Both the position numbers and the translations under genes were made by a program. Below are positions 46,311-58,722 of a stretch of DNA of 64,000 nucleotides, one piece after another. The stretch covers positions 2,790,001 to 2,854,000 of the forward strand of contig MCGE01000001.1 in NCBI GenBank assembly GCA_002105175.1, written 5' to 3'. Below the pieces are notes generated by a model that made no database searches, was not told the DNA's origin, and worked only from the letters and a program-made list of their open reading frames with translations. This DNA is from Absidia repens. Taxonomy: Eukaryota; Mucoromycota; Mucoromycetes; Mucorales; Cunninghamellaceae. Position 1 is the stretch's first letter, and each line of letters starts with the position of its first letter.

Positions 46311-46793
46311 CTATATATATTCATCCATACTAAAAATCAAAGGCTGATCATCATCATTGCCGTCGTCAGAGGGCGAGGGCGGATAGGATAAAGAAAAGGA
46401 GTGATTGGATGGTGGGGTCAAAAAGTCATTGGTCATATCCACGGGCCATGCCGAACGAGAGTGACGAGGAAGACTGCCCACTTTAAATTCCGGTAATGAA
46501 CAAAGTGCTGAAAGAGGAGGATAAGGGGATGATGTACTGCTACGACGACTGGTCAAGGTAGGACATGAGCTCATGACATCGATTGATGGTGATGTTGGAA
46601 GTGGTGGTGTAGTAGAAGCAGTAGCATAAACACTGTATGTAGTAGGAATGGAGACTGGAAGGGTGGGTTGGTGCGTTGGTGATAAAGAGATCAATGGCAT
46701 TGAAGCTGACGGTATAGGTTTTTTCTGTATTGAGCCCCATTCCTTCGTAGGCGGGGAATGCACATAAGTCCGGATAATATGGTTTTTACTCAT
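46311..46793 (-). CDS. Hypothetical Ser/Pro-rich protein
   Basis: An intact 160-aa frame beginning MSKNHIIRTYVHSPPTKEWG. It is rich in Ser, Pro and Thr with hydrophilic runs (SSCPTLTSRRSSTSSPYPPLS) and an acidic end (SDDGNDDDQPLIFSMDEYI). Codon use is regular and the reading frame is free of stops in an AT-rich region, which supports coding. No domain, signal peptide or membrane span is visible. It could be a regulatory or scaffold protein with phospho-sites; an upstream exon cannot be excluded. Confidence 0.55.
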   Translation of the reverse strand: MSKNHIIRTYVHSPPTKEWGSIQKKPIPSASMPLISLSPTHQPTLPVSIPTTYSVYATASTTPPLPTSPSIDVMSSCPTLTSRRSSTSSPYPPLSALCSLPEFKVGSLPRHSRSAWPVDMTNDFLTPPSNHSFSLSYPPSPSDDGNDDDQPLIFSMDEYI

Positions 46794-47325
46794 CTGTATG
46801 GTGTAAAAAGAAAAGCAATGGTTAAAAAAAGAAAAAGAACTTGGACATCGCTTTTAAATTTGTCATAGCTGGTCGCAGCATTTTTTTTTTTTTTTTGCCT
46901 TAAAACGTTGCCCTCGATCAAATCACACTTGACACTATTTTTTTTTTTTTTTTGCTAGCGTGTGATACATAAATGAGTGACACAAGCGGATTGCTTGAAT
47001 TGTGGACATTCTTTTTAAAGAAAGAAAGCTTCCGCAATGTCAGATGGGCTACCCTCGCCCCCAACTTGGCAATCTGCGCATTTTTGATAATTGGATTTTT
47101 TCCATCCAATCATGTCCACAGGAAAACCGGTATAGTATGGCAAAGCATGGTTTCTCTGGAACCACATGCTACTTTTCTCATTTAACTATGAGCAACTAAT
47201 GAAAATCATGGGTGCACTGGCTCGAGCGCAAACTTGAAGCATGATACCGTTTTTATGGGAACTTCAAATAGAGAATAATAAACACTAAACTAAAAAGAGA
47301 ACTGTAAAAGGGGGTATAATATTCT
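46794..47325. other. Spacer, nothing convincing
   Basis: Promoter side of the hypothetical gene. A 70-aa plus-strand frame at 46973-47185 (MSDTSGLLELWTFFLKKES) has no family and overlaps a minus-strand frame of equal quality, so neither is called. Confidence 0.35.
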
Positions 47326-47329
47326 AAAC

Positions 47330-47800
47330 ATGGCATGAGAAAGACTAAAGACATATCTTTTATTGAAGCATACAACATTCAACACCAAAAAGAACAATGG
47401 TAAAAAAGGGATATATTAGACACGGCATGAGAAAGACTAATGAAACATTTTTTCTTGAAGCAAGTAAAAATAAACATGTTTTATTCAAATATATATTCAA
47501 ACTATGGATAAACTAATACAAAACTAAGCTAATGAAGACATCTAAAAACCAGCTGCTGGTGGTAGTTCTAAATCCTGAATATGAAATGAAAGGGTTTGCC
47601 CATGCATCTTGTAATCTCTGAATTGAAACCTCTTCTAAACTAATCCTGGCACTAATCTAAGTTCAACATTGCCCTATAAAAGTTGAATGGTGAAGAAAAA
47701 AGAAGTAGACAAAAAAAAAAAAAAAAAAAAAAAAAATTGAAAGAAAAGAAAGAGCGCGGAAAAATAAAATAAAACTTCACGTGTGCGGGATTTGAAATGT
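47330..47800 (-). repeat. Dispersed repeat F1 copy
   Basis: Minus-strand copy with the head AAATCCCGCACACGTGAAG at about 47790 downward, ACTTCACC equivalents, AGATTAGTGCCAGGATTAG, AGAAGAGGTTTCAATTCAGA, ATGCATGGGCAAACCC, and AATAAA-bearing modules (GAATAAAACATGT, CTTCAATAAAAGATATGTC) toward 47330. It contains a 33-nt A run (on the plus strand) in the pyrimidine-tract position. Confidence 0.82.
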
Positions 47801-48331
47801 TTTTGTGGCCTCTCGTTGCAGTTCTGAAGAAATTCCAGAGGGCGGTTGTCATGCTAGATATAGCATCGCTAGACACTTCAGAATAACAATATTACCCACA
47901 ATGGACGACACATTTTTTTTTTTCACTCTTATATCCCTTGATGTGATTCCACACATCCAGTTGTTAGTTAATGACAAACAAAACAATGAAAGAAGGACAG
48001 TAAATATTGATAAGGTAAATGGGTGGTATTTATTTTATTAGTTTGAGAATAAATGAGTGAATTAATGATAGTAAAAATAATATATATATATATATAGATG
48101 AAATGTATATGCTATAAACAGAGAATTGATAAAGAGTAGAAGAAAAGCATTTCGGAGGGGTGTATGAATATATCGACTAGGGGAAGACTAAACCATTGAG
48201 GAAAGAGAAATCATAAATAAATTATGGATATATAAAAGGAGTGGAAAGGGTGTATATACAAAATAATAAATAAATAAATAAATAAAAAAACGGGGAGAGG
48301 GGAATGGGGAGGAGGTATATAGTCATGATGA
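47800..48331. other. Spacer, nothing recognised
   Basis: AT-rich, with TA and AAAT microsatellites at about 48080 and 48265. It forms the 3' side of the minus-strand gene at 48332-49957. Confidence 0.4.
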
Positions 48332-49957
48332 TCAGAGGGTAGTAATTAAGGACTTGTCATAAACAACATATATTTTAACGGATTCCCGCAATATATGTGT
48401 CGCTTGAGTCAAGATAGGCTAGAATAAAAATAAAAAGATTAGTAAGAATGATATAACCAGATATATATATATATATGTATCTTACCAATTGATCTCGTTG
48501 ATGTCGAATCCAATAATCAAGTGCATCTGACACAGTGGCATCGTCCACATCAATGCATCTAGGGTCATCGCGACTGGGTCGCCTGACATTGGGTGACCGT
48601 TTGACTGAGGCATAAAAGGAGAATCCAAACCGAGATAACATATCCAAATCCAAACTGTCATCATTATTTTGTTCGTCGACTGGTTTGATCTGAGACGATG
48701 TCATGGTCACCTTGAGAATGGCTTTGGCGAGGCCGGTAGAGGAATCGATGGCATTGACCAGACCAAGTGTCGATATCAGCACCCGCGAGGATATAATTTC
48801 ATTCAATTGATATGTCCTTGTCAACAAGCCAATGAATCCGTTGGGTTTCTATACATATCATTGCCGTCCAGTAAAAATATATCAGTGATTTTGTTTTATT
48901 TCCCTTCACTGTTTTTCAGTTTCTTTCTACTTACCTTTTGACAGTGTAGCAAGGCGGTAACGGTAATGGATGTTCAGTATATGATCGAGGTAGTGTCGAG
49001 GCCGAAGGAGCTTGTGGTGTATATTCAATGTAACGAGGAGATACTGGTGGTGTCATTAATAAAAAGGAAGTGTTATTATCATATATGCCACCATTGTTGT
49101 TGCTGGTATTTGTTGTTGGAGATTGCGTGGGTGACATTGGTTGATCAGCGAACGTTACTTTGGGATTTTTGAATGTGGCGGTGTTGACTGGAAGAGAATG
49201 CAGATCCAACCCTACAGGAGTTTTCTGATCTTCATAGTAGTAAGATGTTGTATCAAAGATGCTATCGTATTTACGACTGTTTCGATTCTCATCGGTTGGT
49301 GGAAATGCCGGTAGGGCCTTCAATGAGTAGCCTTTCTTTGAACACGATGATGACGATGATGACGATGGTGAAGGATATGGCTGCTGTTGTTGTTGTTGTT
49401 GCTGCTGTTGCTGCTGCTGCTGCTCCGTCTGCTGTATAACGTCTACTGCTGAATCACACCTTTGTAGTGGATGCGGTTCTAATTTGGGTGACGGAAGGAA
49501 GGAAGGAGAAGAGGTGGAAGAAGTGTGTTTTGTCGTCGCTGTAGAGGGATGTGCGTTGTAATGATTTCCAGTTGCGGCTCCAAACAAGAGTCTCCAATTG
49601 TATGGATGCTACTGTTATTAGGTGTTTTAATTTGGTAAGTCATGTCCTTGGGAGATGCGGTTTGATTATTTGTTGAATTGGTTGAATACTCTGAAAAAGT
49701 CAAAGCAAGTAAGAGTTAGTTTTCGCACTGTATCCTAATAACTATAATTTTAAACCCATACTTAGAGTATCGTTTGTTGTTGGCTTGAAACTATTCGCAT
49801 TCATACGATCCAACCGTAATTGATTCAGTTTCGTTTGTATGTCAGCGGTCGTATTGATAAGGTGACGATATCTTTGACGATCTTCTATTGAAGGTAGCTT
49901 GTCCGCAATGCCAACGAGCTGAGTAGTTGATAAAAAGCTGGGAAGGGAAGAGGCCAT
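48332..49957 (-). CDS. Unrecognised 467-aa protein with polyglutamine, two apparent 1-nt deletions
   Basis: Four exons on the minus strand (49957-49762, 49690-48935, 48848-48486, 48418-48332). The N-terminus MASSLPSFLSTTQLVGIADK continues into a helical, Arg/Gln-containing region. Exon 2 carries a 14-residue polyglutamine tract, Pro/Ser-rich sequence and a tract of Ser. Exon 3 encodes a more ordered acidic C-terminus (SRFGFSFYASVKRS...DALDYWIRHQRDQL) finished by exon 4. Within exon 2 the frame changes once near 49600-49640 and again near 48940-49000. Adding one base at each makes the exon phases agree exactly. The protein looks like a regulator with a disordered middle. No known family is recognised. 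Confidence 0.6.
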
Positions 49958-50638
49958 ATTTTCATGTTATACAGAATTAAATAAAATAAGAGATAGACAA
50001 GAAAAGAAGTGGTTGGGACTATAAGAAAAATCTAAGATCGAATAGGAGAGCGAGAACCCAAAAAAATGGATTAACCCTTGATTTCAAGTACCGACATCAG
50101 CGGCATTGTTAAGGAGAACATTGTGGATTTGATCTCCCTACCATATGAATAAATATCCAATTGAATAAGAAGGTTAAAACATAAAGAAACCCACATTGAT
50201 GCTAGCTTATCCAAAAAGAAAAGAGTGGCAGGTCCCTTTTATTTACATGTATACATGTAACAATATGACAATGCTGATAACAATAACAAAGGGGCAGAAT
50301 AGGAGGAAGACAACAGTTATTTGTTTAATATTTTATTTTCTTTAATCAAAGGGGGGTGGAAGAATATAATATAGGTATAAAGTATGTATGTACAGTACAA
50401 TAAGGGAAACTAAACTAGTATATGTATATATAATATCATATAGGCATAAACCAAAGATCATATAAAAACGGAGAATGGACAAAATAATTCAGCATAGCAT
50501 AAAATAACGGAATAAAAATAAAAATAAAAATGCGCCCATAAATAAGCTAGACAAGTAATAAGGAGATAAGGAAAAGTATCAAGGCATAAAAAGTAAGGTG
50601 TGTGGGTATGATAAAAAAAATAAAAATAAAAAATTCTT
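49958..50638. other. Spacer between two minus-strand genes
   Basis: The promoter of the gene at 48332-49957 lies at its left end; the 3' end of the zinc-finger gene lies at its right. AT-rich, nothing else recognised. Confidence 0.4.
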
Positions 50639-51895
50639 TCAGTGCAATAATGATGGTGATGAGTAAGAGGAAGAGGAGGTGGATCGATAATGGTGATAGG
50701 TTGAGATGGTGGTAAAGAAGGGGTCTAATTCTTGAAGTCGAGGTAAAGAGCAAACAGAATCCTTTCGTTGGTGATGATAGAGGGACGTGGCGTCGGGCAT
50801 GTTGAATAAAGTGCTATCACGCCTATCATAGAAGGAGGGGGGAGAATGATGGAGATTATGGTCATCCGTAACTGGATAAGGTGAAGAGACCATAGAGGAT
50901 GGAGATGGTAAATCGAAAAAGGTGGAGGTGGATTCGGGAGAAGTGGGGTAGTATGAAGAGGGTGATAGGGCGGGTAGCATGGCAGGCGAAGGTCGCGGTG
51001 TTTCTTTTTCGGCAAGACGGTGTCCAGGATCAGCCAGGTGTTGCTGCTGTTGATGTTTACTATTCCAATTTAAGGGTAAAACCATTCTACAGTCGGACGT
51101 GGTGGAATTGTCAGTTGTAGTGACAGCAGGAGGAGAGATTCTTTTATCATGCTGCTCATTCAAAGGCCGCCATTGTAATACCGTACGCTGTTTGGTTGTC
51201 AGATCATGAGCCACCTTATGATGCGTCGTCAAGATGGTTTTTCGTGCAAACCGCTTATTACATCCAACCATTCTGCATTGATAGGGCCTTTTTCCAGTAT
51301 GAATGCGCCTATTTAAAATGAAATAACAAAGTCATTCTGATTAGTCGTCGATGTGGTTGATATGAAAACAGGAGAAAGGAGATTACTTGCCTGTGCCTTG
51401 CTAAAGAGCTACTATCACTGAAACTCTTCCCACAGTCTTCAACTTCACACGTATGAGGACGTTCGCCAGAGTGAGTGCGTAAATGTACTTTGAGGGCTGA
51501 TCTCTATTGTAAAAACAAAACTTTAGTGTCTGATAAACAAATCGAAAGTCAAATAGCTTTACCTGTATGAAGCTTTTTCCACATCCAACTTCATGACATT
51601 TGTAAGGCCTATACAAAAAAAGGTAAAACGTCAGTAACTTTCAGTATGAAAATAGTACTTAGATTCTAATACGTTACCTTTCATTAGTGTGAATACGAAG
51701 ATGTCTAACAAGATCAGATCGACGACCTACAAAAAAACAAGAGGAAGGTTAAGTGACTGTGTGTGACTTTGCATGATTGTGTAATAATGCTTTTGTATCC
51801 TTACCAAATGCTTTCAAGCAGTTGACCATGGTGCACTTGTGAGGCTTGTTGCGGCCTTGTTCGGATTCAATATGTATCAATTCAAGAATATCCAT
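50639..51895 (-). CDS. C2H2 zinc-finger transcription factor with four fingers
   Basis: Five exons on the minus strand (51895-51805, 51726-51678, 51608-51563, 51503-51391, 51308-50639) encode 322 aa. The last intron is GC-AG (donor GCAAGT); with it the third finger reads [13 protein letters not shown] correctly. Four tandem C2H2 fingers span about residues 19-145: KCTMVNC...HLRIH, KCHEVGC...[12 protein letters not shown]...HRRIH and QCRMVGC...HHKVAH, with TGER-like linkers. Each uses a Cys-x4-Cys knuckle. The remainder is Ser/Pro/His/Tyr-rich and probably a disordered regulatory domain. The fingers are split by introns near each linker. It should bind DNA in the nucleus; target unknown. Confidence 0.92.
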
Positions 51896-54099
51896 CTTGT
51901 TATATATATAAATTTGTATTGGTGTTAGTCAACTTTATCGTTCGTGCTGTTGTTCAGTTTTTACACATATTATATGTTTCCTACCTTTCAAAAATATATA
52001 ATAGAAAAGCTTGTTTATAAAGTACACAGAAAAAATTCAGAAAAATAAAAAGAGAGAGACTGTGTATGTTGTTGATAATAATTTTTTTAGAAAGGAAAGA
52101 AAAGAAAAAAAAAATTGGCAAAATGATAGAAGTGTAGCGGCGGCGTTTGAAAATTCGTTTTATGCAAAGAAAATAATAATACAAATGGTGCCTGAATTTG
52201 TTTTGGATAGTTTACAAAATAGTCGAAAAAAATAAATAAGAAAAAGAAAAAGAAGGGAAGAAATATAAAGTGAAAAAAGGAAAGCAAGTGATCTTATTTA
52301 TATTCTATAATGATGAACGACACTGTGTATAAAGATGATATGTTTAAGGAGATCTTGACTTTTTTTGGGAATTAGAAGGGAGAGAGGAGAGGGGACTAAA
52401 AGTATAAGGGAGAGGAAAGCATGATTGTCAGGCAATCTTCATGTAAAACGTTACCATACATGCACATCATCCTTACACATATAATCTCGTCTCTACGCAT
52501 TATTAAATGTATATGTATATACATATATATATATAGCGTACAGTAAGAGGCAGGGGGGAAAGAGAACGAAAAAAGCAAAAGGGCAAGGGGGTAGAAGGCT
52601 TTTTTTGAGTGATTTGGTGAGATAAAAAAATAACTATCAGAAGGGAAATCGATGATGTGGGGATATAGAAACAAACAAAGCTATTTTCAAAACAATATGT
52701 AACAATAATGACGAAACCAAAAAGGGTGGCGTACATCTTCATGAGGGAACAATACAATTGAAATGAATGATGTGCATAAATTCAAATAAAAAGTTGATTT
52801 TTCTCCGAGAAGGATAAAAAAAAAAAACTCATGGCATGATAATAATAAAAGCCACTAATGCAATATGCGCGCACATACGGTAAGTTTTTTGATAGATTCT
52901 TAAGTGGGATTATCATGGGGTCTATTTTTTCATTTTTTTTTTTTTTTCAATCAAGCCCTTTCAAACACCGCCATGCGCACGTACCATACCTTACAGCGAG
53001 AAAAATATACGATATGGTACTATTAGGAGGAGAGAAAATAAAAATACTGAAAAGAGCAGTAAATGATCAGTATTCAATTTCTGTATTGGTTAAAAAATGA
53101 GAGTTTTGGGTCCCCCCTTTTTCTTTTCTTTGGTCAAACTTGATAGGTTACCTATTCCATTGTAAGGTACATGAGCATGTAATTCATATGTGTTTGTCAT
53201 ATTTGGGTATGAACTTTTTTTCCTTTTCCGCCCTCACTCCCTGTTTTTGGCGCTCCTCCTATCAAACCATTTTAACTCCAGCTCCTTAATGGGTTTACCA
53301 CGCAATCATCCCAGGTATATCCTCTGTGCACCCTTGAACTGTTAAAAAAAGTCAGAAAACTCCTCCATTCTTTATTGGAAAATTCATAAAATATGAGCGA
53401 AGGAGAGCATGGGAGAGATAAAGGGGGTGGGGGGGGGATCCATGACGACGACAAGGGGCATTGTCACTATCTTGATAACCTGCAAAGCATGCTATAAGAA
53501 AAAAAAAATGAAGGAATTAAACAACGTTGTCATGCAGATCTTTATTTCATTCCAAAAGCCTATTTATCACCTATCACGATCAACACCCTTCTCTCCTCTT
53601 AAAAGACAGCAACTTGACTAAAAGCTAAACACTGTACACGCATGTGATATATGTAAGTTGATAAACAATTTAAACAAAAGATCACAGGAAATACATCATA
53701 TGTGTCATAGACATACAGTATACACAGGTGATCATTATCGTATCAGGGTCCCTCTATCTCCATGCATTTCCCTCAAAGAAAAAAAAAAAATGAAGGAGAG
53801 CACAGACAATCAGGAAGATGAATTCAAGTTTTTTGGGGGCAAAAAAGGGAGTCTATTATTTAGCCTATGATAACCTATCCGCTGTAAAATATCCTGATAT
53901 GGCCATCATCGTCAACAGCTATATATAGTCAATCCGATACATCTCTTTTTTTCAAATTAGGGGACATTCAATAGTCATTTTTATTCATTGAAGGGAGTCA
54001 TGCAAAAAGACACTAATACTCAAGCTGTACTACTGCTACTACTTACAATAATCACTACCACTACTAAAACTAATACATATTTTAAAACATTCTAATATT
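51896..54099. other. Long spacer, nothing recognised
   Basis: About 2.2 kb of AT-rich DNA with A/T runs. The promoter of the zinc-finger gene lies at its left end. Open frames here (for example 52011-52235 and 52858-53100) are short, Lys/Phe-rich and without splice context. Confidence 0.45.
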
Positions 54100-54216
54100 C
54101 TATTCGTTGTTGCTAACGTAAATGAATTCCATATCACTTGCACAGCTGGCCTTGAAGTTCAATTTTCGAGCCATCCTAAATCGAAAACAGTTGTCAATTC
54201 CAGCACCCCAAATCTT

Positions 54217-54255
<39 letters not shown>

Positions 54256-55147
54256 CCTTACCCATCAGCAATATCGTGGACCCATGCATGAACTGTCAAT
54301 TTTTGTCCACGCTTCCAAGCATCTTGAACAATAGTGGAATAACATACATTTTGAGCGGAATGAATTGCATTATAATCGACCAATCGACGCATTCTTTGTT
54401 GTTCATCCTCTTCCTTGTTCACTGAGGATGCATTGACTAATACATAGAGATAAAAAAAAAGTACATGAGTACTATATACACAATTCCAACTTTTTATTTT
54501 TCTCTTACGTCTATAGACATCCTTGATATTTCGAAGCCAATTATCAATCAAGCCCACCTGTTTCCGGCTATAAGCAGCAGCCACACCTCCACAGTTGTAA
54601 TGACCTATCAATATATGTGTGATATCATGTGAGTTTCATTTCATTTTAAATCCCTTTGCCGAAAATCACACCGATTCAATTTACTTACCACATACAATAA
54701 CATGTTCCACCTTCAGCACTTCAATAGAATATTGCAATACAGACAAGCAACTCATATCCGTGTGAGTGACCACATTGGCAATATTGCGGTGGACAAACAC
54801 TTCCCCAGGTCCTAATTGTAACACTTGATTGGCTGGAACACGACTATCAGAGCAGCCTAAATATTTTGTGCGTGGGGTTTCAACCACCACCAAAAAAAAT
54901 GGTCAATCATCAACTAAGCTTATGTGAATTCCTATCCTTCTTTCTTACCGATCCAAAGAATCTTGGGTGTTTGACCAAGTGCCATGTCTTTGAAATAGTT
55001 GGGATCAGATTCAGTGACAGCTTTAGCCCATTTATGGTTCTTATCAAGTAGTCCATCCAGATTCACATCAGAACAATCAAACTTTTCGCGTACAATGCTA
55101 GGGAATTCCAGATTTGCCGTAGAAGGAGTGGTAGACTTATCAGCCAT
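54100..55147 (-). CDS. Beta-carbonic anhydrase
   Basis: Five exons on the minus strand (55147-54949, 54856-54689, 54604-54509, 54436-54262, 54175-54100) encode 237 aa. Zinc ligands are C68 (CSDSR, with D70 and R72 as the dyad), H124 and C127 (GHYNCGG). [15 protein letters not shown] and VVTHTD follow the first motif as in the family. No signal or transit peptide is evident, so it is probably cytosolic. It interconverts CO2 and bicarbonate for carboxylation and pH control. The last intron contains a T run of about 36 near 54220-54255. The C-terminal exon is short ([14 protein letters not shown]). Confidence 0.96.
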
Positions 55148-55468
55148 GCTTAGAGTTTCAGATGGGGAAGAGAAAAAAGAAAACAAGTATTTTTCATAAA
55201 AGAAATGAAAAAAAGTAGAAGATCTGTTGGGGCTTTCATTTCATTTTTAAATCCCGCTACTCACTCATTGAGCGAACTAGCGATTTTTTCAACCAACCAA
55301 TCCAAAATCAGAAAAACATCAAACACACAGGTAATTCTATGATATGTACAAAATGCTAATATTTATTATCTTTTCCTTTCAGAAGACAGTAAAAAAAAAT
55401 TTTTTTTTAAAAAACTATACTAATATGTAAAATAACGATAACTATACCATGTGGGAAATCGTAACAAA
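55148..55468. other. Promoter region of the carbonic anhydrase gene
   Basis: A 321-bp gap to the WD40 gene on the same strand. It includes an AAATCCCGC element at about 55245, the same phrase that heads the F1 repeats and occurs ahead of the S29 gene. Confidence 0.45.
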
Positions 55469-57010
55469 TCAAAGTTCTAAAAAGAAGTCCTGCTGATTTT
55501 CATGTTTCACCCGTTTCGTGTGACCCGTGGTAGCCGTTGTAATATCATGTTGTCGCTTCTTATCGTTGGTATTGTTGCCTGATTCTTGACTATCTTTGTC
55601 TCCATCGTCGTCCGAATCTGAATCATACAAGTCACCAATATCCCAAAATCGAAGATTCATATCATGACCACAACTACCGAGTAAAGCCGCAGCATCGCCA
55701 GCACCATTTTGAGACGACAGTCGCACTCGCTCCACTGGGAAATCTTCACCATGATCACCAAGAACACCTTCGAATTGATAATCAGGAGAGACAGACACTA
55801 AACGCAGTAGTCCATCATTGCCACCTGTACATAATGTGTCCTCATCCAATTTGCATAGTGTGTCCACAGAGGATGGGTGTCCTAACCACTTATCCTTAAT
55901 CGTTGCCCATTCATTCCATTGCCAATAATATAGTGCCCCACTTTGGGACCCTGCTACGACTTGATCATAATCCTGTACCAAATATAGAATAATAGCTGGT
56001 AGTTTAGTTTTCTTTTCCTTTTCCTTTTTTTCTTCTTCTTCATTCTATATCTACATGATCCATTTACTTACTTTGATTGTGGTCAAAGCTAATAATTCAT
56101 CATCCAATGTACATGTCGCCACCTTCTTATCCAGTTTCCTTGTATCATGTATTGAGAGTACTCCATCACCACTAATCAAAAATGAAAAAGGAACAAGGTC
56201 AGATCCCATTGACTTTGTGTTGTTTGCATCGTTTATTACCCAGCTGCTAATAATGTTGATTTTCCTTCGGCAAATGTCATATCAGCAATAAAATCGTCAT
56301 GGGAAATATATTGCTGTGCCATTTTTGGTGTTCGTAAATCCCAAAGCTAATACACATATAAAGTGAATTTCATGTCATCCATATGCGTACCTTCACATAT
56401 CATTCTCATACCTTAATAATACCTTCATCATCCCCCGTGGCTATTCGATTCAAGTCCAGTGCATGTATTTTATTGATAGGATATCTAAGAAAAAGTAGAC
56501 CACAAATCAATAAACGGACGTTAATAATACCATTATGCGGTTGCATAACAATCAATCAATTAAGCAATCAATCTTACTTGTGAGCTTTTGGTATTTTCAT
56601 TAATAGTCTTCCAGTATCTACATCTAAGGTTTGGATGGATTTGTCCCGAGATATGGTCATGAGCACTATTGCCAAAGGGAGAAAAAGGTGAGTGAAAAAG
56701 TCAGTCAGCGGTCATAAGCATACTATCCTGTTCTGTCTTTATACTTACGGGAACCATCCTGATTGAATTCCACCCCTCTGGTAGATTTTTTAGATATTTG
56801 TGTGGACCATAGTAAAGTGTTTGCTTCTGTTCCATATTGATGACTATGAAGGAATGTTTGTAAGCATAGTATATGACAGAGAGGATTCACTTACCAATAA
56901 ATATAGCCTGTAATAAGACCAGATACCACAACATGTCGAGTGGGATGGAAACAGAAATCAAAGATGGGATCAGTAAAGGGTATAGATGGAGGTGCTGTGT
57001 TTCCATTCAT
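55469..57010 (-). CDS. JIP5: WD40 protein WDR55/Jip5, ribosome biogenesis
   Basis: Seven exons on the minus strand: 57010-56895, 56843-56749, 56665-56578, 56484-56412, 56346-56240, 56171-56072, 55972-55469, giving 360 aa with consistent phases. It starts MNGNTAPPSIPFTDPIFDFCFHP and shows WD-like blades (GLITGYIYW, SRDKSIQTLDV, ALDLNRIATGDDEG IIKLWDLRT, GDGVLSIHD, GSQSGALYYW, GGNDGLLRLV, SCGHDMNLRFWDI). The C-terminal tail is acidic then basic (DSDSDDDGDKDS...HTKRVKH), as in WDR55/Jip5. Yeast Jip5 acts in 60S ribosome biogenesis in the nucleolus. It is transcribed away from PA2G4 with 142 bp between the start codons. Confidence 0.9.
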
Positions 57011-57152
57011 TTTTTCTGTAAAAAGAAAAAGGTTGAAGGGGAATAAAACGCGGTGTTTTAATTTTATTCAGGGAAACGAAAAAATTGGTGGCTTGAAGAA
57101 CAAAAATCAAGCAGACCCACCTTTTTCTATCCTTTTTCAGTTCAGATACAAA
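57011..57152. promoter_or_regulatory. 142-bp divergent promoter between WDR55 and PA2G4
   Basis: The whole region between the two start codons. It holds CGCGGTGTTTTAATTTTATT near the middle and a T/C-rich stretch before the PA2G4 ATG. Both genes serve ribosome production, so shared control is plausible; no known motif is identified. Confidence 0.5.
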
Positions 57153-58722
57153 ATGTCAAGCATGGAACTTACAACAAGCTACCCACCTTCTAAATTCGAA
57201 GCAGATAACGATTTGTCAAGTGTTGCCGTTGTTGGGAAATACAAACACGCCGCTGATATTGTTAACTGTAAGGTCACTCTGGGACAACCCTCTCCTTTTT
57301 GGATATAGTCTGATCTATCTATTTCTTTTTGTTTAGCTATCCTTCCTGAAGTCATTAGCAAAGTTTCTGCAGGTGTCTCTGTTTGCGATTTATGCCAATA
57401 TGGTGACGATCTTATTGAAGCTATGGTAAGAAAAACAAAATGCTATATCTGCTTATAGATAGATAATGATTGATATCTTGACTTGATATGCTTTAGGCTT
57501 TGAAAGAATATAAAAGTGCTGAGCGTGGTATTGCCTTCCCTACATGTGTTTCTATCAACAATCTGATCCAACATGTTTCTCCTCTTTTGGATAACGATTA
57601 TCTTTTAAAAGCTGGAGATGTCGTTAAAATGTAAGTGCATACCAAACTACCATGTATGATGATGTGATACCTAACCATACAATCAATATTATTTATATAC
57701 AGTGAAATGGGTGCTCATATCGATGGGTATATTGCTACTGCCGCTCATACAACTGTAGTATCGCTCGATGTATCACAGCCTATTACTGGTCCTGCTGCTG
57801 ATGTGGTATGTGCTACTTACTATGCTAGTGAAGCAGCCATCCGTATGATGAAACCTGGTGTCAAGGTAAAATAGTAAACGAAGTAGGTCAGGTCAAGAAA
57901 GACAATGAAAACTGATCTGTTTTTGTTAGGCTTCAGAGATTACACGAATGATCAGTGAAATCGCCGCCTACTTCCGATGTAAGCCAGTTGAAAACACATA
58001 CTCCTCCACCATTAAACGATTTGTCATCCGCGGTGGTAACGATATTGAAAATGGATTTCCGCAAGATATGATTGTACAAGATTTGGAAAAATACGACTTT
58101 GAAATTCAGGCGAATCAAGGCTATCAAGTCAATGTGCTTTTGACTACCGGTGATGGTAAAACCAAGAGTTCGGAATACAAGCCGTTTGTGTACCAACGTG
58201 ATGTCAACAAAGCGTATCAACTCAAAATGAAGGCGGCCCGTGCAGCATTCAACGAAATCAATGAAAAATACACTGTATTTCCCTTCGCCAGTCGCGCCAT
58301 GCCCAACAGCCAAACTCGATTAGGTCTTGCCTCATTATTAAATCATGAACTCATCACCTCTCTTCCTGCCTTACGCTCCACCCTCGTCTCTGACAAGGTT
58401 GCTCATTTCAAGGCGACTGTCCTGGTTACCCCTTCCGAAGCCTTGCGTCTCACTCTGCCACAACACCTGCCTTTTGTTCACTCCAGTTACTGCATACCCC
58501 AACCTACCAATGCTGCTCAAGTCTTGTCCACTCCTCCCGTCAACCAAGTCAAGGCTTCCAAGGCCTTCCAGTTTTGGATGTGACTTTTGGTAAAAGACGT
58601 GTAGAGGTAAGATAAAGAATCCCAAAATACTGGTACTGTACTGCTACTTACCTTTTTATTTTCATTTTTATATGAACTTTATTTAGACTCAAGATATCGA
58701 AATGGATATGGACATGGAATAA
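57153..58722 (+). CDS. PA2G4/Ebp1-type protein (methionine-aminopeptidase fold), one apparent frameshift
   Basis: Six exons: 57153-57267, 57337-57425, 57497-57630, 57703-57865, 57930-58606, 58687-58722; 404 aa if one base is restored. It starts MSSMELTTSYPPSKFEADND and has the pita-bread fold landmarks YKHAADIVN, GIAFPTCVSINN, LKAGDVVKIEMGAHIDGYIA, ATYYASEAAIRMMKPGVKASE and FVIRGGNDIENGF. As in Ebp1/PA2G4, the metal ligands of true methionine aminopeptidase are not intact. At about 58573 the frame breaks in GTTTTGG; an extra T gives FLDVTFGKRRVE and matches the phase of the last exon (TQDIEMDMDME). Otherwise a TGA at 58581-58583 truncates it. The family binds pre-60S/60S ribosomes and regulates growth. 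The divergent WDR55 partner supports this role. Confidence 0.9.

Noticed and set aside
46973..47185. 70-aa plus-strand frame MSDTSGLLELWTFF
   Set aside because: No family, no splice signals, and an equally good frame on the opposite strand.
52011..53100. Several 60-90 aa frames in the 52-53 kb spacer
   Set aside because: Short, Lys/Phe-biased, no similarity and no neighbouring exons.
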